64,000 bases of DNA from contig VXIS01000213.1 of the NCBI GenBank assembly GCA_008704415.1, forward strand, positions 1 through 64,000, written 5' to 3'. Position 1 is the stretch's first letter. Every line of letters starts with the position of its first letter. Position numbers and translations under genes: made by a program. The notes beneath the pieces are model-generated. The model had not been told where the DNA came from. It did no database searches and worked only from the letters and a program-made list of their open reading frames with translations. Below are positions 20,789-32,506 of this stretch, piece after piece. The stretch is from Sphaerosporella brunnea (lineage: Eukaryota; Ascomycota; Pezizomycetes; Pezizales; Pyronemataceae).

Positions 20789-23429
20789 TCATTTCTCTTC
20801 CGCAGGAGCATCCACCGGTATCCTTCTTTCCTTCGGCAGAAATTTCCCCTCACTCTTCCACTGCTTAAATACCATTTCCGCAACGCTTTTACCCATAACA
20901 CTAGCCATCTCCACACCCGCCAGCACCTCCTCCATGCCGCCTGCATACCATAAATTCTCGCCCAGGAGGACATCACTAAACTTAGTTCGCGGTACTAGGA
21001 GTGGGTGTGCGTTGGGTGACTATAAAATATCAATGCTCTGGCACTGGAACTGAGGCAGAAAAGGGGAGGCGTACGTAATGTCTGTAAACGAACCCGATTT
21101 CTTTCCCACCTACGAATCGGCGCAGCTCCTGATCCGGCAGTTCAGCAGGCGAAGAAACCTGGTACAGCCACATGCGTTCGCCATTGATCACCACCTGCTT
21201 TAGAAGATGCAGACTCCAGAAAGGGGCGTGCCCTAGTCCGTCAACGCCAGATTTGCCTGCGGTTTCATAGTACTCCCACGAACATGGAGTGGTCATGATT
21301 ACTTTCGGGATGTCCCTCTGCCCCGAGAACGCATCTGGGGAGAGCTCAGCCGCCGAAGCAAAGAGGGTGGTGTGTTCAGCGGTGTAGGCTATTTTTTGTG
21401 GTGGTTTGAGGAGGGAGGGCGAGATGGTGAGGTCTGTTAGCCCCCATGGCGCGGCAAGGATAACGGCGTCGTACTTTTTGGTCTCAGTGGAAGTGGATAG
21501 AGACCACCCGCCCCAACTCTCTGCCGTGATATTGAGTATGCGTGTCTTGAGTTGTACTTTTGCATCGGTGGCGGCGAGCATTCTTTCCCACAGGCCGGCC
21601 ATCCCTTCGGGGCGGGTTATTTTGAGGGTTCCGCGATTGTTTGCGGCGGCCAAGGCGCTGAGGGCGCTGATGGTGCCGAGGTTCTGAGCGTATTGTGCCC
21701 GGACCCAGGGATCAAAAAGCTCCCGCTGCACCGATTCAGTGACTCCGTTAGTGGTAAGAAAGTCTTCGGCGGTCTTTGCGGTCAGATCGAGAAGGCCAGC
21801 GGTGTTGAGTGTGTGGACCGTGACGGGGAACTCGAGCTTTTGGAGTTTCCCTCGGAACTCGCGGATGAGATCTTGTGCTTTTGCCTGAGAACCACCATAG
21901 CGCATGTTGAGGCCCAATTCCCAACCCCATCTCTCGAAGATATTATGGAGAGTGGGCTCATTGTAGGACCACGAGCGACCATCATAGCTGCTATGATTTT
22001 AGCCATGTTCAAGGGACAAAACAGGGACACGGACTTCCCGAATTGGCCCGTTCCAGAGCCAATTAGATCAATACCGCCGTTGAAAGAGTTGTCTGTGCTT
22101 AATCCCAAGAACGCCGCCGCTGAGGAGAGCAGCGAAGCGCCCTTTGGGAAGGTATTTGCGCCAAGCACAACCTGTTCGGAAGGAGTTATGCTAACAATAT
22201 GCACAGCTCGACCGCCGATATGGGAGGCCTGGTCGTAGAGGGTAATACGATGCGGAATATTTCCGGCGGAACACAGACGGAAAAGCTCATAGGCTGTGGT
22301 TATGCCTGCAGGATCAACGCCTAAACGAGTCAGCGATATATCCATTCATCTAGAGCAGATACGCACCGACAACGGCAATGTTTCGTTCATAGGGTGCTGG
22401 TCTGGCTGGCCAATGGATGCGTCCTGGAAAGCTGAATATCCAGGCTAGAATGCTTATGATGCTTCCTAATGCCCTTAGGATCCAATAAATGGCGAGACAA
22501 AACGTGTTTACAATCCAGAAGAGAATGTTGTATGTTGTGTTCATTGTCCAGAAAAGGACGTTCGCTATAACGGGTATGAGCCAGGACACGAGGTTGACTA
22601 TTGCGACTGCTGCCCAGAGCAGGAGGATAAAAGCGCCATAGGCTAATACAAGGCCCAACATCATTATGGCCAAGGTGGCAGCCGCTGCGACCAGGAAGTT
22701 GCCCAATCTGGACAAACTGTTCAAGATCCAAGCGATGGCAAAGGATTGCGAATATTTAGCTGCATGTTGTGGGGCTTTCGGGAATAGAGGAGTTCCCTCG
22801 CTTGCTGCTTGGTGTTGCGGATTTGGCTGAGGTGTATATGGTGGAGGGGGGTCATTGTTGAAAGTGTTATAACTAGTATGTCCGTGTTCCCTCGCCCTGT
22901 CGCGGCCCGGCTGCCCCCAACCCCCGGCCTCTGCTCTCTCTTCCTCAGGCCGTCGAGTTTGGCCTTTGCGCCTGGCTCTCTCCCGCTCTTCCCGTTCTTC
23001 AGCCTGGCGTCGTTCCTCCCGTTGGCGTGTCTGTTCCCTCATTATCCTCTCTAGCTCTTCTCGCTCTCTAGCCGCCCGTTCCTCTCTCTTCCGGCGATTT
23101 TCTTCCTCCCTCATTCTCTCTCTCAATATCCTCTCCTGCTCCTCATTCGCTCTTCGTGCACTCTCGTTTGCCGCCGCCCCGGCAGCCCTGGCTCTTCGCG
23201 CTTGCTCCTCCATCTCTCGATTTAGCCTCTGTGTTGCATCGTACGCCTGTTTGCGTGCCGGGTCTATGAGGAGCTCGTAGGCCGCTTGGATGGCTTTGAA
23301 TTTCTCCTCATTGCCCGTGGGTCTGTCAGGGTGGTGAGTGAGTGCGAGCTGGCGATGGCGAACGCGGATCTGCTCGGCGGTAGCTGTTATGGGTAACTCG
23401 AGCGCTGCGTACGGATCTGGTGTTGACAT
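20789..23429 (-). CDS. J-domain / coiled-coil / membrane / prenylcysteine-oxidase-like fusion protein
   Basis: The four-exon model is 23429-22367, 22320-22035, 21987-21075 and 21019-20789, with introns of 46, 47 and 55 bp. It totals 2493 nt, 830 aa. Residues 1-66 form a J domain with its HPD motif (THHPDRP), the Hsp70-stimulating signature. Residues 75-190 are a Glu/Arg coiled coil, about 200-240 are Pro-rich, and about 245-345 hold several hydrophobic membrane spans. A Rossmann start (RNIAVVG, then VDPAGITTAYEL, IGGRAV) follows directly, and then the body of a flavin-dependent prenylcysteine oxidase/lyase-like protein, including NIFERWGWELGLNMRYGGS and the C-terminal ENLWYAGGMEEVLAG. That family cleaves prenylcysteines from degraded prenylated proteins. 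Retaining intron 1 would stop the protein after AYLL, giving a J-membrane protein alone. Two overlapping genes are the alternative. The start was chosen at MSTPDPYAALEL, because the 41 residues before it are unlike the family. Confidence 0.72.
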
Positions 23430-23819
23430 CGCGCCTTCCGGACTAATATAGATGGGGTTTGATGGTGGTTGTTGCAGCGTGAGGTTGCCCTGGCAGATAT
23501 ATGAGGCGTTACACGCGCTTGCCGCTTTGGTGGCCGGTCGAGTCAAGCACAACGGACCCAGTCCAGAATTCTGCGCGGCTCTTTCTCAGTTTGTGGGAAG
23601 AATGAGTGGGCGTCTATGATGGCATCCAATGGGAAGCTACGGTCATCTATATTAACTATTGCTAAATAAGTTGATAGATATAAGTTCTTTTGGGCTGGAG
23701 GGAGCAGTATTTTATTTAAGGGAACCACACCCCCTCAAAGAACCCTCGAAATCCCGAGCAATACAGTTAAAGAACAGAAGGCACCTTCACATCAATCACT
23801 CTCTCAGGCCCTGAGCTCC

Positions 23820-24556
23820 CTAGCTTTGGTCTTGACGGGGCATTGCTATGCGGTGCTTATTCTCTCCGCAGCAAATAGTATCCGCCATCTGCTCCTCCAC
23901 TCTCTTCCTAGCCTTCTTAAAACCACATTCCCCAGAGTTATGGGTTCTAGAGTTACAAAAGACACACCACCTTCCAGAACGTCGTTCTTCGTCACGTATG
24001 AAGACCTCCATAACGCTCTCAACGCTGGCCCCACTCTCCACTCCCGGATCCTAATAGCATCCTTAAATTCTAGCGGAAGGGTGTTAAAGATCTTGACCTT
24101 ATACGCTACATCCGGAAGCCACCCGAGGGACGCTTGAGCTGGGTGCGAATCGTCAGCAGGCGGTCGAAATCCTGCGAGATCGGGGGCTCCGCGCATTGGC
24201 CGGAGGGCGAGGAACTCCATGAAGAGGATCTTTCGCCCCTCTGGTGTTGATGACGGGTCGAAGCGGGTGGCTAAGGTGCTCCACATGGCCGCTGGATCGT
24301 CGACGTGGTCGATGTAATGGCGGAGGAGAGGGGAGCAGGCGAAGTTGATGGTTGCTGCGGCTTTCGCTTGGCGGTGTCGTCTTCATCACACTGCTCGTTT
24401 CCGGGCAGCGGGAGAAGGAGAGGTGTTGACAATGTCCCATAACTGCTGGGACCGCAACAGTCGCTGCATGTTGGTTTTCCAGGTGAAGTAGTTCGTGCTG
24501 GTGAGGCAATCGAAGGAGCCTGAGGGATGCTCGTAGACGGCTTTATTGGAGGACAT
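23820..24556 (-). pseudogene. Ty1/copia-type gag remnant with CCHC knuckle
   Basis: The minus-strand ATG at 24556 opens a copia-type Gag: a region reading LTSTNYFTWKTNMQRLLRSQ, and LWDIVNTSP. A stop and frameshift follow near 24400. The frame then resumes as AAATINFACSPLLRHYIDHV and WSTLATRFDPSSTPEGRK, and a further shift leads to the nucleocapsid knuckle CVFCNSRTHNSGEC (CX2CX4HX4C, all ligands intact) at about 23970. No protease, integrase or reverse transcriptase follows, and no long terminal repeats were found. This is a truncated, broken retrotransposon fragment. Confidence 0.82.
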
Positions 24557-25762
24557 AGCGGCGAGGAGTAGAGGATGTGGGGTTCGAGCAAATAGTAGGC
24601 GTCGTTTTGGAGGGGAAATGAATGTGTCGAAGAGTTTCTGTGCGGCAGTTCACCCTGTGCAGCCAGATGCTTGCAATTACTCCCGCATAGGAGGCCCCAA
24701 ACCAGAAAAAAAACACAGAAGTTGTGATACGCACCACCTTTGTTCTGCATGTTGCAATCCTGCATACTAAGTAGTACCTCCTTGGCTTTTACAAGTTGTT
24801 ACGGGCCTACCATATTTTACTTTCCCTTTGTTTTGTGCTTTTGGTATCAGTTGACCCATGAGATAGCATCAATAAGGGGAGGGGGGGGGGGACAGGAGAA
24901 GGGAGGGGGTCTGTCATGATCGCTCGCGGCCGCATACAGACAATAAACTTGATTACAACAAACAAAAAGCCTCGTACCTCCAAGAACCATCCTTTTTCTT
25001 TTCCGCCACTGAGCCTACAAAACTAAGATGGCAGACAACATCTTGAGCCTGCTGCACTGCAGCTTTGGGTTTCTCAAGCGGTTTCTGTCGGCATTGATCT
25101 CAACAGGCTCCCGCGAAGCTTGGTGGTACTTATCATATACCTTAACTTGTTTCCCTCACACCCAGTCCATTTCTGCTGGTAGTTAGTAATCACTGGTACT
25201 TGCTACCTAGGTAGGTATGTATGAGGAAGAGAATGGTATTACTAGGAGCCCAGAATTGCCTAAATCCCATTCTCGCTGCGTGGCAGGTGAGCTGTACCTA
25301 CACCTAAGTCTCAATACCCATAAAAACTTCAAGACCTCGACATTTACTTACCAAAGTTTGGATACCGTACCCTTAGTCAACGCCCCCAGTTTTGTCGTAG
25401 AACTTGTTCGCCTTCTAAGGCTTAGACCAGGCGCCGAGTGAATTGTTCAAACCTATGGTCGCAAATGGACCCGATTGAAGGGTGGCATAAACGGAAGAAA
25501 GGACTGTCGTGTTCAAAGTCCAGATGACCCGTGACTTCTACTTTTTGTACGAAGTTGGATTCACTGGCGGTCACTCGGGCGTCAGTGCCGCGTCACTACT
25601 GTACGCAAAGTCGGTTGTGGTTGACGACCAAGCAAACTCTCTGCATGTAAAGGGTTTTTTTACAACTTAGCACTCAAAACTCACTTGTACATACTCTGCT
25701 TGATTGCTAAGAACATAACTCGCACCGCAAAGAAACAAGACGAGCCCCTTCTACGCGGGTAT
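24557..25762. other. Intergenic, no supported gene
   Basis: This 1.2-kb spacer has a G run (24880-24891), TACCTAGGTAGGTATG at 25206-25221 and only short ORFs. No repeat pair or coding signal was recognised. Confidence 0.5.
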
Positions 25763-27700
25763 CTACGGCCTAGGCGGCACAGGCGGGGGCCCAACAACGG
25801 TGTGCTGCTCAAACACATACTCAAAACCGATGCCCATCACCCACTGGGCGACCTCCCCAACCACAGCCACAATCCTAGCCCCAGCCGGGACAATAGCCTC
25901 AGCGACGCCACCACCATTTCCACCTATAAACTCGCTGCGTCTGCGATCCAGAACAAGACTGAGTGCATCGACCCAGGCGCCACACCTAGTCGCCAGCCCC
26001 ACCAACTGCTCTCCCTGCAGCAAGGGCATATCCCACGGGCTGCCGCCGCGCTTTCCAAAGAGCGCGGAGCGCCCATCGGGCGTAAAGAACTCGATGCCGT
26101 CGAGAGCAGTGCCGGAAAAGACGCGGATGCAGCTGACGGGGTACGGGAGGAGGGTGCGCATGAAGGTGCCTTTTCCGTCACCGAGGAGCGGGGTGCGGAA
26201 GACGGTGCCTAGGGCAGGATCAGAACGGGAGCAGTTGCGGAGCAGTTGTGCGCTGGAGTCGATGTTTCGTTCGTGCACTAAGGGCGAAGCGGAGAAGAGG
26301 GTGAGTTTGCAGTCATTGTTTAGTTGCGCGTGCGGTATCACGAGAGAACTCTGGTTCCGTGGTGGCTCGATCGTGGAGCTAGCAATTTCGGAGCCTTTAT
26401 TACGGAATTCTATGAGCATTATTGGTGCGGGACATGTTACGAGGAGCCCAGTGGGGACTGGAAGCACATTGATGCAGCCCGCAATCTGCGGTGGGTCCGA
26501 GGGGAGGGCTAGACATGGGTGGCGCATGAAGCGGAGACAGTCGAGACGGTGCCAGTGGCATTCGTTGGCTGGGCCTGGCAGAGAGCTGGGTACCAGCGCC
26601 GTGAACGACCGCGACAGCCGCGTGTAGTCTCGGAGCATTACGCCTGAGCTTTGATGTGGGCAGCCCAGTAGATGCCCTGTTTCGTGCATCATGGCTCCTT
26701 GGGAAAGGTCAGCGGCCGGAAGCGCTGGAGAGGAGCGTACCTAATTACCTATTCCCACGTTTGCAGCCATGTGGTATGTTTTCCCCTCCACATCTATGGC
26801 GCAGTATTTGGTGTCCACAGGCCTTGTATCATTGAATGCTGGCACGACCGCCTCCAGGTAGCTGGGCCATGCAAACAACGTGTGGCTCCCAAAGATTGCC
26901 AGCGCAATTCCGTCCACATTCTGCGATCCCAGCGCCGCATGTCCAGTTATCAAGCTCCTAGCCCGATCCCACGTAGAATCCAAAAACAGCGCCGCTACAT
27001 GCGTCTTCTCGCCGAATCCCGGGCGAAGCTCTGGGCTCTCGCGGATCGCTTCAAGCGCAATGTCGAACAGGCTCGAGGCGGCTTTGCCGTTTTTGTTCTG
27101 TTGCGCGCGATCCGGATCGCGGATGTGTGCGACTGAGTATTTGGAGTGCAGCACTGTTACGCGCGCTGTGCTTCGTCGCGGTGAATCCACCTTGCTGAGA
27201 GTATCCGGCATCCAAGCCTCATTCAGGCGAAAAGTACGGTGCCCGAAGCCTTGCGCATTCATCTCTGCACCTGTATACGCCTGCCACAAGTATGCGGCCA
27301 TCCGCAGTTTCTTGATTGCGGTGTCGAGCGTAGCTGGCTCTGCAGGATTCGGAACATCATCATAGCGCAGCGGGGAGTCGCTGCCAACTATGATGGCGAG
27401 GTGCAGTGGTGGATTCTGTAGTAGCGGCACGTATGTAACATCGAAGACGGATTTCTGGGAGACTCCAGGAGATGAAGAAGGGCGGAAGTCGAGGGTTATG
27501 CTGTTATCGCCTGGAGACAGGTGTAGCAGGGCTTTGAAGGCGCTTACGCGTACTGGGAAAGACTGCGCTGGGAAGCTGTAGTTGTGCGCGGTTACCCATA
27601 GATCACCTGAAGCCGAGGGTGCTGTGATGATTCCAGAGACCAGAAGCAGGCGAGAGTGCACGGTCGAGGATGGGAGGTGGGATGTAATTTGGGGCAGCAT
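25763..27700 (-). CDS. Yil108w-type zinc metallopeptidase with jacalin-like lectin domain
   Basis: Two exons, 27700-26749 and 26697-25763, are joined by a 51-bp intron (GTAATT donor, GCTGACC branch, CCCAAG acceptor). They total 1887 nt, 628 aa. The splice rebuilds NVGIGAMMHETGHLLGCPHQ, which contains the zinc-binding HExxHxxGxxH motif at about residues 321-331. The upstream 300 residues carry the conserved N-terminal region of the fungal Metallopep family (yeast YIL108W, fission-yeast relatives). The C-terminal roughly 150 residues look like a jacalin-related lectin fold (RVFSGTALDGIEFFTPDGRS, then a Gly-rich loop GGNGGG). No signal peptide is seen, so a cytoplasmic location is likely. Substrates of this family are not known. 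The AAG acceptor is non-preferred but keeps the frame and the active site. Confidence 0.88.
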
Positions 27701-28236
27701 TGGCGACGGGTGTGGGGAGAGTGGTTAACGGAGCAGAGGAGATTCTTGGCTTGCAGGAATCTATAAATACTCTAGATACCTAGCCGACAAGCGGCGCCTA
27801 TTTAGAGCAGAGTAGCTACTTAGGTAGTGTTCAAGGCTTCAAACTGTAAAACATAAAATAATAAGAACGAGGTATCTAGGAAAACAGAGGACAGGCGAGG
27901 TTTTTGTTCGGTCAAACATCGAGGCCTTCTCACGTGTACTGCAATTTGGAGGTGATGATGAAACAGAACTCCATAGCCATTATTAACCGCGCCCTAGGTA
28001 TGCATCATACAAAAAGGCCTACACAAGTACTCTACAGTAGTACAGAAGTACGTAAAACAAAAATGCAAGGTAGTCTAAAGACGCCGATGCCTCCTCGATA
28101 TGCACAAAAGAAGAAAACCAACAAACAGCGCCGGTATATATCACGCCCAAAGTAGTACACCAAGAAGCCCGAGAAAAATACAAAAACACGCGAGCCCGAC
28201 AGAATAGACGACACTCGAGCACCAACCTACCACTAC
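27701..28236. other. Intergenic spacer
   Basis: This 536-bp spacer lies between the metallopeptidase start and the end of the Rad9/Crb2-like gene. It is AT-rich with CTACTTAGGTAG near 27816. The minus-strand ORFs here (28019-28225) read as low-complexity hydrophobic text and are not supported as genes. Confidence 0.5.
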
Positions 28237-31200
28237 TTACCGAGCAGTCTTTCCCAAGATTAGGCTTTGAATCATATCCTCCCCTTCCAGGGTCGGAACT
28301 CCAAGTCTGCGATCACCAGCCTCGCGAAGCTGCGAACTGTGAATAAACAATACATCCCACCTCTCTGGGTGCATATTCAGCTGGTGATCTGCGGCCTCAA
28401 GGGTCTTAACGAGCATCACCTGTGTCGCTCCACCGGCAAGGAATAAAAAAGTGAACGTTTTCTACCAATGGTCAGCTGGGAATAGTCAGGGCGGGAAATT
28501 AGTAGGTGAGGGCGCACGATTTTCGACTCATCTTGTCCCTTGGTAAGAAAAAGTACGTTCCAACCACTAAAGACCGACGGACTGGAGAGGGTATCCAGAA
28601 ACTTGGTGGTATGGGGATCAGTCACAGGAATTGACCTGCTACGCACCGCTCCATCGAGGTAGTCACTATTTCCGGCCGCGAGAAGATAATGTTCCCAACT
28701 GATGACTGTTCCTTGGGTGATGCAATCTTCGATCCAACGGGGCGCAATACACGGCAATCCAAAGGCAAGCGCCTGAAAGTATTTTGCACGACGGTTGTGG
28801 CCGTCTGCAATGACGCAGGTGAAGCCGAGGTCCCGGTACTCCGGCTTCAGCTGCAGCTCAATGCGGCTCTCGGGGTTGTTTGAGGGCGGATCAAAGTCGA
28901 AGAAAAACTCTTCGAAACCTCTGCCTGCGCCGAGGAGTTTTCCACCGTGCTTAAGGATCTTGCCTCCAATTTTGTACCGACCAAGCTCATTATCATCGCT
29001 GAAGGTCAGAACGAAGGTCATGCCGGCGAATAGATTATGCGGTGCCGTAGCAGGATTTGATAGGCCGTTGTTGTCCGGGACGGAGGTAGTGATGGAAATA
29101 CCGCACATCCGCAAGGAAACGGGTGGGTTTTTGGCGGTAATGGGAGCGTGAAGTGAGTTAAGAGAGATACCCACAGCGGCATTGTTGCCGGCTGTGTTGT
29201 TGAAGCAGGAGGAGGAGGGACCGGTAGTGGAGCGAACTAAGGACGCAGTGTTGATGGGGAAAATTATGGCGGAGGACATATCGCGTGTGGCGAACTGGGT
29301 CCATAGCGATTTGGTGAGGTAGAGGACAGTGATCTGAACTGATACTTCGTCGTTGGCTGAAGAGGGATTTTTTGAGTTCTTGGGTGCAACAATAACCGTT
29401 TTATTCCCACGAATATCGGTTAGAGGCTTCTCGTTATCCTTTATTGTCTCCTTCTCAGGGAAACGTCTGACTACCCATGGGGTTTTCTTCATACCAGGCA
29501 TGTCGACCCTAACAACATCGCCGATCCGCAGATCTAAACTCCGCACGCAGTGGCGTTCCAAATCGCTGAGACTCCCGTCGTCAAATACAACACGAACTTT
29601 GGCGCCGCGTGGGTCGTTAGGAAGCATGGTGGCGGGGTGGTACATCAAGTTTTGGTCTTTGAAGAAGGCAAATACTCGTTGCGGAAATGTGATTGGATCG
29701 CCTGGTGGTGGTGACGGTGGTGTTGCTGTAACTGCCGGAACCAAGACTGCACCGCCACGGGCATCGAATCGTGCCGATGTCCGCCTCTTTTGAGCGGTTG
29801 TTTTTGCGACTTTATAGGCCGTAGTCTCGTTCATGGGAACTTTCCCCTTGCGTTTAGTCCCAGTAGTTGGTGTAGTCGAGGGCGGCGGATGTGAAGGTGG
29901 TACGGAGGGTCTTGTTGGCGTTTCTGGTACCAATTCTTCCTCTAGTGGTATCACAGCCACTCTTGTGTCCATTGCAGTCTTCCGCTGCTTTCTCGCATGA
30001 CCTTTGTCAACGGGAGGTAAAGGCGCAGGCATCGTCAGCCCCGGTTGCTTGCCAGCACCAACACCCTCAACGATGTCGAGCATGTCTACATCGTCCGGAT
30101 CCTCTTGACTGCTTAACGGCGGCTGGCTGTTTTCCAAAGCAGCAAAGCTTTTCAGTTGACTGGTGGGCCTATCCTGGAAATCCCCGCGTGATCTCTTGTT
30201 GACGACCGAGTCCAGATGCCTGAGAGGTGGGACAGTAGCCTGCCGCTCAGAACCTGAACTGGCAGTAACAGGCGCTTGGCTTGAACTAGGAAGCGAAGTT
30301 AATCTTGATGATTCTCTGACGAATCCACAAGGAAGGCTTGCGGCCTCCTCTGCACGATCTGGTGCCGTGGGCGAGGCGGGAACGTTAAAGGGCACCATTT
30401 GGGTCAAAGAGGTAGGATTTGTGCTGGTACCGGTTCTCTCCACCTGAAGCGGTCCCGAGTCTGCAGGAACGGAGTTAGTATGCCGCGGGGGCGGTTGACT
30501 TCTTCGCCGTGGTGGTCTAGTTCTTGTTGGGAGCTTGGGAGGTGCATGGAGGTGATCCCAAGCTTTCAGATCCAATGGAGGAGGCTGGGGCTTTGGGAAG
30601 GGAGAACTAGCAGCCACTTGGATTGTGGGCGCATGGTTAGCTGTCACTTGGCTTACCCGTGGAGAACGCTGAGGCTTTTGTGGTGCGTTTGGGCGTTGTT
30701 TCGTCGGGGGAGTTGCCGGCACTTGGGTCGTAGGCAGAGCGCTGGCTTTACCTTTGCCTCGAATCCCTTTGCGCTGAGGCTGTATCGGTTGGCTTTGACT
30801 CTCACTTCCAGTGTCATCTGTTGTCTCATAGCCATCAACCATACCAATCACAGCGCGTTTTGCGCCGGTTTCTTTGCTTTTTTTTTCCAGTCCTAAGGAG
30901 GGTTTCTTTCTCAATGGCTTAACTGGCTCAGAAGCAGTGACACTGATTGAAGCGGCCTTGATGAAATTTCGAACTTGCATCTCGCCCTTCTTCATTTTAG
31001 CGGCAACCTTCCGCTTCCTCCTCTGCGATTCAGAGAATAGCAGGTCATCTCCGTTCGTGACAACTTGAAGTGGTTGGCCTACTGGAGGTGACGAGGGTGG
31101 CGAGGAATGCGGCCGAGCTGGGCTGTCAGTGATATCCGTCGGCTTCTTGGTTGGTGTCTCAAATTGACCGCTGTCCTTAATAAGCCCCCGGAGGTCCGGA

Positions 31201-32291
31201 GTTCCGGCGATGCCACGCCGTGCTGGAGCTTTCCTTCCTGGAGATGAACTGCGGTCATACCAACGACTAGGTTCCTTCAACATCGACCTGTCTAAGCCAG
31301 ACTTTTTCTCTGTAAATCCCGTGCTGCTGGACAGAGGGTTGTGGTTTGCATTGGCGGAGGGTTGGGAGGAATCATATTTCTCCTCCTCTGATTCATCATC
31401 TTCAGTATCACGACCTTCCGGTTCGCCATCATTATCATGGACCGCGCGTTTTTGTTCTAACAAATCTTTCTTCAACATCGACTTTGCCATGATCCCAACC
31501 GCGTTTGGTGTTGGAAGGGGTTGAGAGTCGAGCAATCGCGTTTCACCGACAGGTGATGAAGGTGCATTAAACAACTGAGACAGACCCAAGGCGTTTTTGC
31601 GGGCTGATTCAAAAATGTTGGCTAAAGGGTTGTGATATATATCGGGAGCAGTAGGTGAAGGCATAAACTCGCATTCATCATCGCCATATCCCGGTTCATC
31701 CACCACTTGTATCTCTTCTAGTTCCATTTCTAGTGCTTCCAGCTCGGGCGCATTTTCTGGAACGTTACTGCTGCTGGGGACGTATATGGGCTCCAGAGCG
31801 CCACCGGGGACATGCCGGGACGGCGGGCTCGACTGCGGCTTTGACTGCGACTCCTTCCGCACCCCGTCCATGCATCTCACCACACTCGACGAGTCCACCT
31901 GCGTCTGTCCCAGGTCAATCTGCGACAAGGTGAGCGAGTAATTGAGGTGCAAGTCCCCCGTGTGATCGTGGCTCGATTTGGAGGTACGAGTTGTCGAGGG
32001 CGGCTGAACTTGCGCGGTGTGGAACTTTTGCGACGAAAGCACGCGATCTTCCGGGGCCGGCGGTGATTGGGGGACTAAGATATGCATGGCCTCGGATGGG
32101 TGATCTTGAGGGGGAATCGTCTGCAAATGTGAGCATGAACTCGGCGCCGAATAACATTGCAACTGGCGAGGGCGGTATAGTCCTACAGAGATCAAATCGC
32201 GCATCTGGCAGAGATCTATCGAAGCGTCTGCTTCGCGCGGCTGCATGATTGCGGACTTCGCATTCGAGAACAAACAAAGGATAGGTATCAA
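28237..32291 (-). CDS. crb2: Rad9/Crb2/53BP1-type DNA-damage checkpoint mediator
   Basis: This is an adaptor that recruits and activates the effector checkpoint kinase at damaged chromatin. Exon 1 is 32291-28518. A 56-bp intron (28517-28462, GTGCGC donor, CTGACC branch, GGTAG acceptor) leads to exon 2, 28461-28237. The model is 1332 aa. The long disordered N-terminal region carries many SQ/TQ sites (for example SLTLSQIDLGQTQVDSS), the expected Mec1/Tel1 phosphorylation sites. A Tudor domain sits at about 865-925 (VFAFFKDQNLMYHPATM, then VRVVFDDGS). Tandem BRCT modules begin at about 1085 (FVLTFSDDNELGRYKIGGKI) and include WIEDCI. The second BRCT (SGWNVLFL) is completed by exon 2 (TFLFLAGGATQVMLVK, WDVLFIHSS). 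The true start may be a downstream Met (32087, MHILVPQ). The symbol follows fission yeast; the budding-yeast name is RAD9. Confidence 0.9.
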
Positions 32292-32506
32292 CTGTACCTA
32301 AGGATATGGAGATAGGAGAAGATGAAAGTGGTGGTGGTGAGAATTGGATGCGGTGGTTACCAGGACGCGACAAGCAACGCCATAATTTGTATAGCTCCGA
32401 CAGAGGGGACGGACGGCGACAAGGGGGCGACAAGGCGACGAAGCGGGCCGTTTTTAGCCTTCTCCGACTACGCACATCAGGCTGGATCAAACCTCTGGAT
32501 ACCTTC

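Noticed and set aside
25206..25221. TACCTAGGTA-type motif repeated across the window (13586, 27816, 44009, 52590)
   Set aside because: This short AT-rich palindrome is common in ascomycete spacers; no consistent position or partner was seen.
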